Assembly (NCBI RefSeq): GCF_900143255.1
Contig: NZ_FRDI01000003.1
Location: 360,641-424,640 of the forward strand
Source: Desulfovibrio litoralis DSM 11393
GTDB lineage: Bacteria; Desulfobacterota; Desulfovibrionia; Desulfovibrionales; Desulfovibrionaceae
Length of the DNA stretch: 64,000 bases
Direction of reading: 5' to 3'
Shown here: one piece after another, positions 37,525 through 46,419 of the stretch
How positions within the stretch are numbered: position 1 is the stretch's first letter
Layout: each line of letters begins with the position of its first letter
Made by a program: the position numbers and the translations under genes
Notes under the pieces: generated by a model
Databases searched by the model: none
Told to the model about the DNA's origin: nothing
What the model saw: the letters and a program-made list of their open reading frames with translations, nothing else

Positions 37525-38907
37525 TTAAATTGAACTATACTCACTAAACTCGCCGGGACTACGCCAAACAGAAACCGTCATTGATGCAACACTCAAAATA
37601 TCAGATAAAATTGGGAATTTTTTCATAAGACTGTTTTTATTTTTTGCATGAGACAAGCCATAGGTTTTGTGAAGTAATTTTTCTAATTTTTGAGAAATAT
37701 GTTTTTCGCCGACAAGTTGCATGGCTTCTACCATTTTTGTCAAATTATCTTTGGGAGCAACGGTATACTGGCAAGAAGCGTAAACAACCTGTTCAACTCT
37801 TTTATTATGAATTATAATTTCATGACAAGACAAAAACGCATGTGCCGCATTTATATAAAAGCCACGTCTTAAAAGGTCTTGTGCAGTATTCAAAGAATAA
37901 AGATTGTTTTGTGTGGTTTGATTGGGAACGCTTGGCTGTTTTAAAGCAGCAGAAATATTTGCCGGTTCTTTTTCAACTTGTGGGACAACAGTTTTTATCG
38001 CTCGTAACACATTTATATTGCTAGAATATTCCTGTTCATCATCAACCAAAGGAAAACTTCTTTGTCTCAATCTTGTAAATTTTTCATATCTGTCATCATC
38101 AAAATCATCGACAAGGGAAAAAGATTCTCGCTTAAAATGAGGAACAAGCTCTATAAAATCCTCATCAAGTAGCGGAAAAGGTTCTCTCTTTTCAGGTTCA
38201 GGTTTGGCTAAACCTAAATAATTATCTGAGGTTAATCGTTTTTCCGTAAAGTCTGTTTCTTTATTGTTCGGTTGAGCCGTTTGTTTCTGTGATAAAGACT
38301 GTTTTACTTTAAAATCAAGAGAATAACCAATCTGTACAAATTTTTTATTCGCGATCCTTTCTTTAACAACAGTTTGCAACAAATATTTGGCACGCAATAA
38401 TTTCGAATGAAATTCATTCAAAGTATAAGGGCGAGAAAGACAACACGCCATTAGATTTTCCGATTCACGCCAACAACGAGTTGAATCGGGAAGCACAAGC
38501 ACGGCAATATTTTCCTGTTCCGGCATTTGCCTTAAGGTTTCAAGAAAATCTAAAATATGACCATCGCTCAAACGTTCGGTACAAACTATTAAATCAACGG
38601 GATATAAAGAACAATCGTTTTCAGCAGAGTTTAAAAAACTCTGATTCTGCCTCCATTTAAGGGCAGCCTCTTCGCCTGCAAGATTATTGATATTTTCCAG
38701 TCTGTTTTTATATCGTTTATTTTGCTCTTGTAGCTTGTTAAAATTCTTTTTTTTACTGTTTTCTTTTATTATTTCAAGAGCTTTTTGTCCCAAATTACAA
38801 CTTTGAATAAAAGAAACACCAAGTTGACGCAGGCTGTAACGTTCAGTACTGCATAAACTTTCACGCTCAGATAAGAGCAAAACATGATTAAAATCAGCTA
38901 ATAACAT
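37525..38907 (-). CDS. protein with degenerate receiver-like domain, unknown function
   Basis: About 460 residues (ATG at 38907; an upstream start at 38922 is possible). The N-terminal third looks like a CheY-type receiver split by a Lys/Asn-rich coiled insert: strands LLADFNHVLLLSER, then VDLIVCTERLSDGHILDFL and ENIAVLVLPD, then SRPYTLNEFHSKL, which matches the Lys/Pro loop of receivers. The usual phospho-Asp is replaced (Cys in LIVCTE), so it is probably not phosphorylated. The middle is acidic and repetitive (SFPLVDDE-type motifs recur about three times). The C-terminal third is helical. Not recognised as a named family. Confidence 0.65.
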   Translation of the reverse strand: MLLADFNHVLLLSERESLCSTERYSLRQLGVSFIQSCNLGQKALEIIKENSKKKNFNKLQEQNKRYKNRLENINNLAGEEAALKWRQNQSFLNSAENDCSLYPVDLIVCTERLSDGHILDFLETLRQMPEQENIAVLVLPDSTRCWRESENLMACCLSRPYTLNEFHSKLLRAKYLLQTVVKERIANKKFVQIGYSLDFKVKQSLSQKQTAQPNNKETDFTEKRLTSDNYLGLAKPEPEKREPFPLLDEDFIELVPHFKRESFSLVDDFDDDRYEKFTRLRQRSFPLVDDEQEYSSNINVLRAIKTVVPQVEKEPANISAALKQPSVPNQTTQNNLYSLNTAQDLLRRGFYINAAHAFLSCHEIIIHNKRVEQVVYASCQYTVAPKDNLTKMVEAMQLVGEKHISQKLEKLLHKTYGLSHAKNKNSLMKKFPILSDILSVASMTVSVWRSPGEFSEYSSI

Positions 38908-38979
38908 AAACAATCCGACCAAGGGGTTTAACTCTTACCCCTTAAATCGTTGATTTTATACTGATTTTATGGGGAAAGA

Positions 38980-39423
38980 TTATTTTAGAATAGAGGAACT
39001 ACTAAAGCCTGTTGTTCCGTTGTTGTTTAAAAAATTGTTTACTTTAACATCATCTTTATCTAAAAGTTCTCCACAATGAGGGCATTGCCAGCCGTCTTTG
39101 GTTTCAACAAGGCGACTTAAAATTCCCTCTTCTGAGAAACAAGCACAACAATACGGTCCTTGTTTAATCTTATCGGCAATTACCCAACAAACCGTTCCAT
39201 CAAGAACAAGGTTTTGTGATAAATGCAAAATATCACCAAGCTCATTAACCTGTTGTTTCAAAACAATATTTTCATCACAAAGACTAATATAAGCTTGCTG
39301 TAAAGACGCTAAGGCCGCTTTTGCTTCATCAAAAAATCCTTGTGCAAATAAGTCATAGACAGCTTTAAAGCGATAAAACTCTAACATGTTTTCATGCGCT
39401 TTTTTATTTTGTCTTGATTGCAT
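38980..39423 (-). CDS. small coiled-coil / zinc-ribbon protein, unknown function
   Basis: 147 residues. The N-terminal 65 residues are helical and probably a coiled coil (AKAALASLQQAYISLCDENI). The C-terminal part has a zinc ribbon: CCAC then, 20 residues later, CPHC (about residues 91-115). It ends in a Ser-rich tail. It is the first gene of a minus-strand group with the receiver-like gene and prmC. Small proteins of this shape can be phage-derived or regulatory; I cannot choose. Confidence 0.65.
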   Translation of the reverse strand: MQSRQNKKAHENMLEFYRFKAVYDLFAQGFFDEAKAALASLQQAYISLCDENIVLKQQVNELGDILHLSQNLVLDGTVCWVIADKIKQGPYCCACFSEEGILSRLVETKDGWQCPHCGELLDKDDVKVNNFLNNNGTTGFSSSSILK

Positions 39424-39788
39424 TATTTACTCCTTAATATTCGTCTTTTTTCAACAAAACTTTAGTGTTGAACAGACATTAAAAAACAATAGACCGGGAA
39501 AATTTTGCCCTTTTAGATTCTCTTATTGGAAATAATGCAAGACCAAGACCGTCTTTTACTAAACGTGAGAAATAATAACCTAGCTTTAAGATAACACTTT
39601 AAAAAATATATAAAAAAAATATTTGCATTAAAGCTTGTAATTTTTGCATATAAACATTACCGTAAAAATATCAGTAAAGATACCTATTAGAGACTATCTT
39701 ACAATAGCCTCTAAGTCGCACACTAAAAAAAATACAAATAAATAATTAAACAAAATAAATCGATTACAAACATAAATAAGGCGAAATC
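39424..39788. other. AT-rich intergenic region before the oxidoreductase genes
   Basis: About 365 bases without a gene, between divergently transcribed operons, so promoters for both are expected here. No clear -35/-10 pair could be assigned. It contains a short relic of the dispersed repeat at 39690-39714. Confidence 0.5.
39690..39714 (+). repeat. fragment of the dispersed repeat (left end only)
   Basis: The sequence reads AGACTATCTTACAATAGCCT followed by CTAAG and matches the left end of the repeat copies at 42945 and 49901 in about 22 of 25 positions. No right end is found nearby, so it is a decayed or solo end. Confidence 0.6.
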
Positions 39789-40028
39789 ATGTCTCGAGTT
39801 CTTTTGAACGAAGAACGTTGCAAGGGCTGTTTATTATGCTCTTTAGTCTGTCCAAAAGCTATTATCCTACAATCAAAGCGTCTTAACAAACAAGGCTATA
39901 AAGTCGCAGAAGTGCAAAATATGGACGCATGTACAGGTTGTGGTTCTTGTGCTTTAATTTGTCCTGATTTGGTAATTACAGTCTTCCGTTCCAAAAAAGA
40001 CAAAAAACCAAAAAGCGAAATATTATGA
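39789..40028 (+). CDS. 2-oxoacid:ferredoxin oxidoreductase, ferredoxin-like delta subunit
   Basis: 79 residues with two [4Fe-4S] motifs, CKGCLLCSLVCP (about residue 11) and CTGCGSCALICP (about 48). It carries electrons from the catalytic subunits to ferredoxin. It overlaps the alpha-subunit gene by four bases (ATGA), the first of a tight four-gene operon. A weak SD (AAGGCGA) precedes it. Confidence 0.93.
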   Translation: MSRVLLNEERCKGCLLCSLVCPKAIILQSKRLNKQGYKVAEVQNMDACTGCGSCALICPDLVITVFRSKKDKKPKSEIL

Positions 40029-41092
40029 GCGAAATAAAAAAAGTTTTTATGAAAGGAAACGAAGCAATCGCCCATAGTGCTATTGCAGCCGGTTGTAAGG
40101 CTTATTTCGGTTATCCGATCACACCACAAAATGAAATTCCCGAAACCTTATCGGAATTACTGCCCAAAACAGGCGGGCAATTTATTCAAGCAGAAAGCGA
40201 AACCGCCGCCGCAAGTATGTTGCTTGGTGCGGTCGCTACAGGCGTAAGAGCGTTTACGTCATCATCAAGCCCCGGAATCTCACTTATGCAAGAAGCTATT
40301 TCATATATGGCAGGAAGCGAACTTCCCGCTGTTATCGTTAATATAAGCCGCGGTGGTCCGGGGCTTGGCGATATAGGTTCTTCTCAAGGCGATTATTTTC
40401 AATCGGTTAAAGGTGGCGGACACGGAGATTACAAGCTTTTGGTCTTAGCACCCTCAAGCTGTCAGGAAGCTTACGATTTAATGATTGATGCCTTTGACCT
40501 TGCCTTTAAATATAAAAACCCCGTTATGTTACTGGGAGATGCGATTATCGGCGGAACCAAAGAACCTGTCGTAATGCACCAACCAAACACAATAAACCAA
40601 TATAATTCCACAACTTGGCGTTTAGACGGACGTGGTGAAAGTTATAGAGAAAAACGCCTGATTAAATCTTTGTTGTTAGACGAAGGGAGTTTGGCTGAAC
40701 ATAATTTAAAACTTGCAAAAAAATATAACTCTATGCAAGCTGATGTACGTTTTGAAAGCATTGAAACAGAAGACGCCGAAGTAATCGCCGTTGCCTTTGG
40801 CTCAATCGGACGCATAGTAAAAAGTAGCATAAAAAAACTGCGGGCTGAGGGTTTAAAAGTTGGTTTAATCAGACCAATAACCTTATTTCCCTTTCCATCA
40901 GCCGTTTTAAACAAACTTGCCAAGCAAAATAAAAAGTTTTTGGTTATTGAACATAACTTGGGACAAATGGTCGAAGACGTCAAACTCGCTGTTAACGGCT
41001 TAAGTTCGGTAAACTTTTTTGGCTGTATGCCCGGAAATCTTCCTTCTACGGAAGACTTTATCGAACCATTAAAAAAAGAATTTAATATCTGA
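40025..41092 (+). CDS. vorB: 2-oxoacid:ferredoxin oxidoreductase, alpha subunit (VorB-like)
   Basis: 355 residues. It binds the pyrimidine half of the TPP site and forms the core with the beta subunit. It begins MKGNEAIAHSAIAAGCKAYF and has GYPITPQNEIPE, QAESETAAASMLLGA and SSPGISLMQEAISYMAG. The GGPGLGDIGSSQGDYFQSVK and GGGHGDYK stretches resemble 2-oxoisovalerate (VOR) alpha chains. 2-oxoglutarate specificity (KOR) is possible. A role in branched-chain amino-acid or acetyl-/succinyl-CoA metabolism is inference. Confidence 0.9.
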   Translation: MSEIKKVFMKGNEAIAHSAIAAGCKAYFGYPITPQNEIPETLSELLPKTGGQFIQAESETAAASMLLGAVATGVRAFTSSSSPGISLMQEAISYMAGSELPAVIVNISRGGPGLGDIGSSQGDYFQSVKGGGHGDYKLLVLAPSSCQEAYDLMIDAFDLAFKYKNPVMLLGDAIIGGTKEPVVMHQPNTINQYNSTTWRLDGRGESYREKRLIKSLLLDEGSLAEHNLKLAKKYNSMQADVRFESIETEDAEVIAVAFGSIGRIVKSSIKKLRAEGLKVGLIRPITLFPFPSAVLNKLAKQNKKFLVIEHNLGQMVEDVKLAVNGLSSVNFFGCMPGNLPSTEDFIEPLKKEFNI

Positions 41093-41134
41093 CTTTATTT
41101 TAATGAATTATAAATAGAAATTATTGAGGCTATA

Positions 41135-41986
41135 ATGACTCCTGACTTAGATTTTATTTCACAATTTGAAAACAATAATGAAACAAAACCCGTTTTTACA
41201 CCAACAGAAGATGAGGAACTCGTTTTTAAACAACCTCAAGCCATGCTTGATCGCCCGACCCACTACTGTCCCGGCTGTCATCATGGCATAGCTCACAGAT
41301 TGGTTGGAGAGTTACTGGAAGAGCTTGATCTAATAAAAACAACTATTTGCGTAAGTTCAATCGGCTGTTCCGTTTTTATTTATAATTATCTTAATGTTGA
41401 TACAGTAGAAGCTCCGCACGGACGAGCCCCGGCGGTGGCAACCGGTGTCAAACACGCCAGCCCCAACAATTTTGTCTTTACTTATCAAGGAGACGGCGAC
41501 CTTGCCTCTATCGGTTTATCTGAAATTATGCACGCCGCAAACCGTGGAGAGCGTATTTCTGTGGTTTTTGTCAACAACACGGTTTACGGAATGACCGGCG
41601 GACAAATGGCTCCTACAACCTTAATCGGACAAAAAACCACAACCTGTCAAAGCGGACGTTGTAGCGAAAGAGAAGGAAGCCCCATGCGTATGGCGGAAAT
41701 AATCGCCACACTTGGAGGAACCGCCTATTCCGCACGTTGTTCTTTAGACAGTGTAAAAAATATTCGCCAAGCAAAAAAGTCAATCAGGCGTGCTTTTGAA
41801 GTTCAAACTCAAGGCTTGGGTCTTGGTTTTGTTGAATTATTATCAGGTTGTCCGACAAACTGGCGTTTAGACCCTGTGGCGGCTAATAAGCATATCACCG
41901 AGAATATGATTCCCGTATTTCCGCTTGGAACTTTTAAAGATTTAAGAGACAGTGAATGTGGCTGTGTTAATTTAGGGATAAAATAA
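41135..41986 (+). CDS. 2-oxoacid:ferredoxin oxidoreductase, beta subunit
   Basis: 283 residues. It binds the diphosphate half of TPP: CPGCHHGIAHRL near residue 47, SSIGCSVF, EAPHGRAPAVATGVKHA and the TPP/Mg motif YQGDGDLASIG followed by VVFVNNTVYGMTGGQ. The late GFVELLSGCPTNW contains the third cluster Cys. Its stop overlaps the next ATG (TAATG). Confidence 0.94.
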   Translation: MTPDLDFISQFENNNETKPVFTPTEDEELVFKQPQAMLDRPTHYCPGCHHGIAHRLVGELLEELDLIKTTICVSSIGCSVFIYNYLNVDTVEAPHGRAPAVATGVKHASPNNFVFTYQGDGDLASIGLSEIMHAANRGERISVVFVNNTVYGMTGGQMAPTTLIGQKTTTCQSGRCSEREGSPMRMAEIIATLGGTAYSARCSLDSVKNIRQAKKSIRRAFEVQTQGLGLGFVELLSGCPTNWRLDPVAANKHITENMIPVFPLGTFKDLRDSECGCVNLGIK

Positions 41987-42534
41987 TGAAACATTTATAT
42001 CTTGATGTTATACTCGCAGGTTTTGGCGGACAAGGTATCTTACTTATCGGTAACCTGCTCGCTTATGCTGCCATGAACAGCGGACTAAACACCTCTTATA
42101 TTCCCGTCTACGGCCCTGAGATGCGTGGCGGAACAGCTAACTGTACGGTTGTCATTTCAGACGAAGACATCTGTTCACCGTTGGTTAAACACCCAAAAGC
42201 TTTAATTGCAATGAACCAACCTTCGCTTGAAAAATTTATGCCGCGTCTGGAATCAGGCGGAATGCAAATAATCAATTCCAGTTTAATTAATATCCAAGAT
42301 TTCAGAAAAGACATAAAAACTATCTGCGTTCCTGCCAATGGACTTGCGGAAAAAATTAACAGCCCAAAACTCGCCAATATGGTAATTTTAGGGGCTTTTA
42401 TCAAAGCAACCCAGATCTTACCGCTCACAGAAGTAAAGAAAAGCTTAAACGATGTTATTTCAAGCCATTATATGCACCTCAAAACAAAAAACGAAGAAGC
42501 CTTGGAACTCGGTTTTGACTTTGTGCAAGATTAA
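41986..42534 (+). CDS. 2-oxoacid:ferredoxin oxidoreductase, gamma subunit
   Basis: 182 residues. The opening ILAGFGGQGILLIGNLLAYA and YIPVYGPEMRGGTANCTVV are the gamma-domain signature. It completes the CoA-acylating complex of the three preceding genes. Its 3' part was copied in tandem just downstream (42621-42942), and a repeat-element end begins three bases after its stop. Confidence 0.94.
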   Translation: MKHLYLDVILAGFGGQGILLIGNLLAYAAMNSGLNTSYIPVYGPEMRGGTANCTVVISDEDICSPLVKHPKALIAMNQPSLEKFMPRLESGGMQIINSSLINIQDFRKDIKTICVPANGLAEKINSPKLANMVILGAFIKATQILPLTEVKKSLNDVISSHYMHLKTKNEEALELGFDFVQD

Positions 42535-42536
42535 AG

Positions 42537-42600
42537 ACTATTGTGCACAAGCCTCTAATTGGCTTCTATTAGAAAGACACTCCAAAAAACACGAATGTTG
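42537..42600 (+). repeat. left end of dispersed repeat, truncated copy
   Basis: Starts with AGACTATTG three bases after the gamma-subunit stop and follows the repeat through CTCCAAAAAACACGAAT, then breaks off. It is the end of the first unit of a tandem duplication. The matching second unit begins at 42945, where the repeat is complete to its right end. Confidence 0.75.
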
Positions 42601-42620
42601 AACCAGTAAAAACGTTTTTG

Positions 42621-42942
42621 TCGCTTGAAAAATTTATGCAACACTTAGAGCGGCACGGAATCAGGCGGAATGCAAATAATCAATTCCAGTTTAATTAGTA
42701 TCCAATATTTCAGAAAAGACATAAAAACTATCTGCGTTCCCGCCAATGAACTTGCGGAAAAAATTAACAGCCCAAAACTCGCCAATATGGTAATTTTAGG
42801 AGCTTTTATCAAAGTAACCCAGATCTTACCGCTTACAGAAGTAAAGAAAAGCTTAAACGATGTTATTTCAATCCATTATATGCACCTCAAAACAAAAAAC
42901 GAAGAAGCCTTGGAACTCGGTTTTGATTTTGTGCAAGATTAA
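42621..42942 (+). pseudogene. tandem-duplicated tail of the gamma-subunit gene
   Basis: From TCGCTTGAAAAATTTATG onward this repeats 42223-42534 at nearly every base; the spacing is 398 bases at first and 408 after a 10-base change around 42640. It lacks the N-terminal nucleotide/TPP-contact part and any start signal. The 90-codon frame starting at the internal Met of 42670 has only a few substitutions (for example Asn to Ser, Asp to Tyr), so the copy is recent and non-functional. Confidence 0.9.
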
Positions 42943-42944
42943 AG

Positions 42945-43118
42945 ACTATTGTGCAAAAGCCTCTAAGTGGCTTCTATTAGAAAGACACTCCAAAAACTAC
43001 TAATAAAGAAAATTTAATTTCCCTGTAAAATGAGTGTTTTTTGTGGTTTAAGACGTTTTACGCTATGTTCTCATAAAACGATGATAAAAACATGCAGAAC
43101 AGAGTGTTGCAATGGTCT
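42945..43118 (+). mobile_element. MITE-like repeat, copy A (short form)
   Basis: About 174 bases from AGACTATTG to CAATGGTCT, which are inverted versions of each other. AGATTAA lies directly on the left, and the same heptamer recurs one base beyond the right end (43120-43126), a likely target duplication. Compared with copies B and C an internal segment of roughly 80 bases is absent. The conserved right half (CCTGTAAAATGAGT, AAGACGTTTTACGCTATGT) is present with a 7-bp hairpin (43054-43060 with 43074-43080). No coding frame. Confidence 0.75.
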
Positions 43119-43174
43119 TAGATTAAGCTTGAAGAGATTGCAATTACATAATAAAAAAACTGAATAAAAAAGCT

Positions 43175-43744
43175 TTATTTCTTACCTACTGCCTGTTCTT
43201 TCATAGGCCCGGAAAAGCTCGCCTTTACTCCGCCAAGAATTTCGCTACGATTTTCATTAATGTAAAACTTAATAATCTCTCCGCCAATACTGCTGTTTTT
43301 TCCATCTTTGATCACAGGGTTGCCTTCCATAGTCAAAACGCCTGTTTTTGCGTAATAAGTGCCTTGGTTGGCCGTTCCTACTTTGTCGTCTTTAGTAATT
43401 TTAACGTTACCCAAAGCAACAATTTTTTCCAAAGCCCCTGCCTGCATCTGCATATTTAACCCTTGGTCGTCTCCATTTTCCGTCTTTGCCTTTTTATCTT
43501 TTTTAGCAAAAAACACGGTGATTTTATTGGCTTTTAAATCAAAATCGGGTCTTTTAACGTGAACGTTACCTTCAAAAACAACGGTTTGACTGGCATCACT
43601 ATAACGCATACTATTTGCGGTAATATCGGTCGGAACTGTTTTCTTTGCCTGAGCAAGGGCGATATTTGTTTCTATAAACAAAGCAGACAAAAATAAAAAG
43701 CTTACAATAAACAAGCAACTTATCTTTTTTATATAATATATCAT
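43175..43744 (-). CDS. lptA: LPS transport periplasmic protein LptA
   Basis: 189 residues with a signal peptide (about 1-31, ending ALAQA). The OstA/LptA beta-jellyroll covers about 35-170, with ANSMRYSDASQTVVFEGNVH and the YYAKTGVLTMEGNPVIKDG strands. It bridges LPS across the periplasm between LptC and LptD. It is last in the kdsA-kdsC-lptC-lptA operon. Confidence 0.9.
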   Translation of the reverse strand: MIYYIKKISCLFIVSFLFLSALFIETNIALAQAKKTVPTDITANSMRYSDASQTVVFEGNVHVKRPDFDLKANKITVFFAKKDKKAKTENGDDQGLNMQMQAGALEKIVALGNVKITKDDKVGTANQGTYYAKTGVLTMEGNPVIKDGKNSSIGGEIIKFYINENRSEILGGVKASFSGPMKEQAVGKK

Positions 43745-43756
43745 AATTACTCCATT

Positions 43757-44803
43757 TTACTTTTTAGCTTTTTTATTGGTCGGCTTTTTTGTTTTCTTAA
43801 CACTTTTTTTAGGCGTTGCTTTCTTGCTTTTTACAGACACAGGCGTTTTTCCAACAGCCGTACCGTCTATTTTACCATCTGAAGGTTTTACTGAAGCTTT
43901 CACGGAATCTTCCGATCCACTTTGCGTTAACCCTAAAGGTAAATCAGAAGAAACGGAAATTCCGCCCTCTGCACTAACCTCATTGTTTTTCAAGTCCCAA
44001 CTGCCTTTATTGCCATGAGCTTTTACGCCTTCACCAATAAAATCAACGCCTTCAGGAAAAACCAAAGTCTTTGTTTCTCCATCATAAAGCATTAGAGAAC
44101 CGGCTAAATGTTTATCAGCATTTAACGCCAAAACATTACCCTCAAGGCGTATACTTTTTTCTTTTTGGTTAACAAGCCCCGAATCTGCGGTTACAAAAAC
44201 CATATCTTTTGAGTTAATGGCAAGCTCTTTCCAAATTTTTTCAAGTGCGTCATTTTTGTCGTTTGCGGTTTGAGTAGAGTTTGTAGCAATTGTTGAATTT
44301 GTATTTATGGTTTGATTTTGCAATTTAAGTTGTTCATTGCTTAAAACTTGTTCAACTCTTTGTTGCTCTTCGGCATAATTATTATTCATAAAATACAAAA
44401 TCTTAGGATTAACTACACGAACGCTTCCGTCTTCGGATTTAACCGAAGCCCACTCTGCCTTTAAACGCCAAAGTTCAAAACCTTTTTCGCCCATACTTAA
44501 TTCTATTGTTTTTAAAGCTAAGGCAAGAGGGTCTTGTTTGGTTACACTGCTTATTTTATCGCTCACCGTACCGAGTTTATCGCCTAATGTACTCTTTAAA
44601 GTTGAGACTTGAGCCTGTTCAGAAGTCTGAGCCCGTTCAGAAGTCTGAGCCTGTTCAGAAGTCTGAGCCTGTTCGGTTGCGTTTTGCTGTTCCGCTTTTA
44701 TCTGTTGAACGCAAATAAAGAGCAGACAAAAAATGATCAAACTTGTCTTAATTATATTTTTTTTAACGTAAAATTTTAAATGAGCTTTTATATTATACAT
44801 CAT
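43757..44803 (-). CDS. lptC: LPS export protein LptC, long form with repeat insert
   Basis: 348 residues, much longer than the about 190 of E. coli LptC. It has an N-terminal membrane helix (about 18-38), an EQAQTS hexapeptide repeated about four times (about residues 43-66), then the LptC domain (FELWRLKAEWASVKSEDGSV and VTADSGLVNQKEKSIRLEGN). A Lys-rich tail ends the protein. It anchors LptA to the LptBFG exporter. It overlaps kdsC by four bases. Confidence 0.85.
   Translation of the reverse strand: MMYNIKAHLKFYVKKNIIKTSLIIFCLLFICVQQIKAEQQNATEQAQTSEQAQTSERAQTSEQAQVSTLKSTLGDKLGTVSDKISSVTKQDPLALALKTIELSMGEKGFELWRLKAEWASVKSEDGSVRVVNPKILYFMNNNYAEEQQRVEQVLSNEQLKLQNQTINTNSTIATNSTQTANDKNDALEKIWKELAINSKDMVFVTADSGLVNQKEKSIRLEGNVLALNADKHLAGSLMLYDGETKTLVFPEGVDFIGEGVKAHGNKGSWDLKNNEVSAEGGISVSSDLPLGLTQSGSEDSVKASVKPSDGKIDGTAVGKTPVSVKSKKATPKKSVKKTKKPTNKKAKK
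44611..44682. repeat. 18-bp tandem repeat inside lptC
   Basis: Three near-perfect 18-base units (GAGCCTGTTCAGAAGTCT) and a degenerate fourth encode the EQAQTS repeats. They vary by single bases only. Such arrays change length by slippage in multiples of six residues, keeping the frame. Confidence 0.85.
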
Positions 44804-45381
44804 GCCGGTTGATTAAACTTGTTTAAAATAGTTTGCAATTTATTTTGAGTGTATAAAATAAATTGAATAAATTCACGGACAGCACCATGTCCGCCACTCG
44901 CCAAAGTAACAAGCTTAGCCGCCTCTTTCACCTCAGGCACGGCATTATTTACGGCAACAGGAAAGCCAACACTTGCCAAACATGACAAATCAACCCAATC
45001 ATCGCCCAAATAAGCTATTTCATTCCAAGACAAATTATATTTATTTTTCAAGTCGTTAATAGGTTCTCGTTTATCAATAAACCCGTGATAATAATTATTT
45101 ATTTTTAAAATATTCATGCGCTTATCAACCGCCGGAGAACTTTGTCCGGTAATAACCGCAACCTTAAGCCCTGCTTCATGAGCAAGCATAATTCCAAGCC
45201 CGTCTTGAATATTAAAGCGTTTGCTGTGTTCACCGTTTGAATCAAGATAAATACCGGCATCAGTAAAAACGCCGTCAATATCAAAAACCAGTGTCGTAAT
45301 GGGTTTTGCTAACTTTATTAACTCAGGGTCGTGATAATATGAGGGATAAAAATCTTCTCTGTTATATTTTTTTTCACTCAT
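44800..45381 (-). CDS. kdsC: KDO-8-phosphate phosphatase
   Basis: 193 residues from the ATG at 45381, which has GGAG eight bases upstream and overlaps the kdsA stop (ATGA). HAD-family: VFDIDGVFTDAGIYLDSNGE (two catalytic Asp), AVITGQSSPAVDKRM and AYLGDDWVDLSCLA. It removes the phosphate from KDO-8-P on the way to LPS. A TTG at 45396 is an alternative start. Confidence 0.93.
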   Translation of the reverse strand: MSEKKYNREDFYPSYYHDPELIKLAKPITTLVFDIDGVFTDAGIYLDSNGEHSKRFNIQDGLGIMLAHEAGLKVAVITGQSSPAVDKRMNILKINNYYHGFIDKREPINDLKNKYNLSWNEIAYLGDDWVDLSCLASVGFPVAVNNAVPEVKEAAKLVTLASGGHGAVREFIQFILYTQNKLQTILNKFNQPA

Positions 45382-46196
45382 ATCAAAAGACTCCAAATAT
45401 TTTTAAGTTGTCCGATTAATTTATCCAAATCTTTAAGATTTAACGAGTTTGGACCATCGCAAAGAGCGGCATCAGGGTTTGGGTGGCACTCTAAAAAAAC
45501 TCCGTTCGCACCGGCCGCAACAGCCGCACGAGAAAGAGCAGGCACAAAAGAGCGATCGCCACCGGAAGAAGAACCTTTAGCCCCCGGCAATTGCACGGAA
45601 TGAGTCGCATCAAAAACAACAGGGAAAGAAAACTTTGACATAATTGAAAAACTTCGCATATCTACAACTAAATTATTATAACCAAAAGAATTTCCACGTT
45701 CGGTCAAAAGTATTTTTGAATTTCCGCTTTCTCTAATTTTATCGGCAACTGATGCCATTTCCCAAGGTGCAAGAAATTGTCCTTTTTTGACATTAACTAT
45801 TTTATCGGTTTTTCCGGCTGCCCACAAAAGAGAAGTTTGGCGACACAAAAAAGCGGGAATTTGTAAAATATCCGCGACTTTTCCCACTTCATCGGCCTCG
45901 TGAGGTTCATGAATATCAGTAACTATAGGTAATTCGGTTTTTTCCCTGATTTGAGCAAGCCAATCTAAGCCTTTAGCCAAACCCGGACCTCTAAAACTTT
46001 TAATCGAACTGCGGTTTGCTTTATCATAAGAGCTTTTAAAAACAGCGGGAATTTGATATTTTTCGCTTACTCTTTTAACTTCTTCCGCAACCTCAAGCCC
46101 TAGCTCATAGCTTTCGAGTACGCAAGGACCAACAATAATAAAAGGTTGGTTTAACAAAGTTTCGTAAGAAAAATCTTTATATGGAAAATATGTCAT
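45378..46196 (-). CDS. kdsA: KDO-8-phosphate synthase
   Basis: 272 residues, TIM barrel. It condenses PEP with arabinose-5-phosphate. FIIVGPCVLESYELGLEVAE, FKSSYDKANRSS and FRGPGLAKGLDWL are present, along with VTDIHEPHEADEV, AFLCRQTSLLWAAGKTDKIV and VFDATHSVQLPGAKGSSSGG. The Cys in FLCRQTSL suggests the metal-dependent type, but that needs an alignment. First gene of the LPS operon. Confidence 0.95.
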   Translation of the reverse strand: MTYFPYKDFSYETLLNQPFIIVGPCVLESYELGLEVAEEVKRVSEKYQIPAVFKSSYDKANRSSIKSFRGPGLAKGLDWLAQIREKTELPIVTDIHEPHEADEVGKVADILQIPAFLCRQTSLLWAAGKTDKIVNVKKGQFLAPWEMASVADKIRESGNSKILLTERGNSFGYNNLVVDMRSFSIMSKFSFPVVFDATHSVQLPGAKGSSSGGDRSFVPALSRAAVAAGANGVFLECHPNPDAALCDGPNSLNLKDLDKLIGQLKNIWSLLI

Positions 46197-46419
46197 ATTC
46201 TTTCTTTTTTACGTTTCAGGTTACTTGTTGTTCAAAATCTAAACAATAATTTTAAATAAACACATTCCTCAAGAGGTCAACAAAAGTTTTAATATCATCT
46301 TTGTGTTTTTGTCGCAATATCCCCAACGACTAAACTTAGAATCGGTTTTTATTTTTGTTTCAGCTTAATTTACCGAGTTCTGACTTGCCCCATTTATAAA
46401 ATCATACTAAAATATTTTT

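Noticed and set aside
42670-42942. A 90-codon ORF read as a separate small gene
   Set aside because: It is the duplicated tail of the preceding gene with an internal Met as start, no SD and no N-terminal domain.
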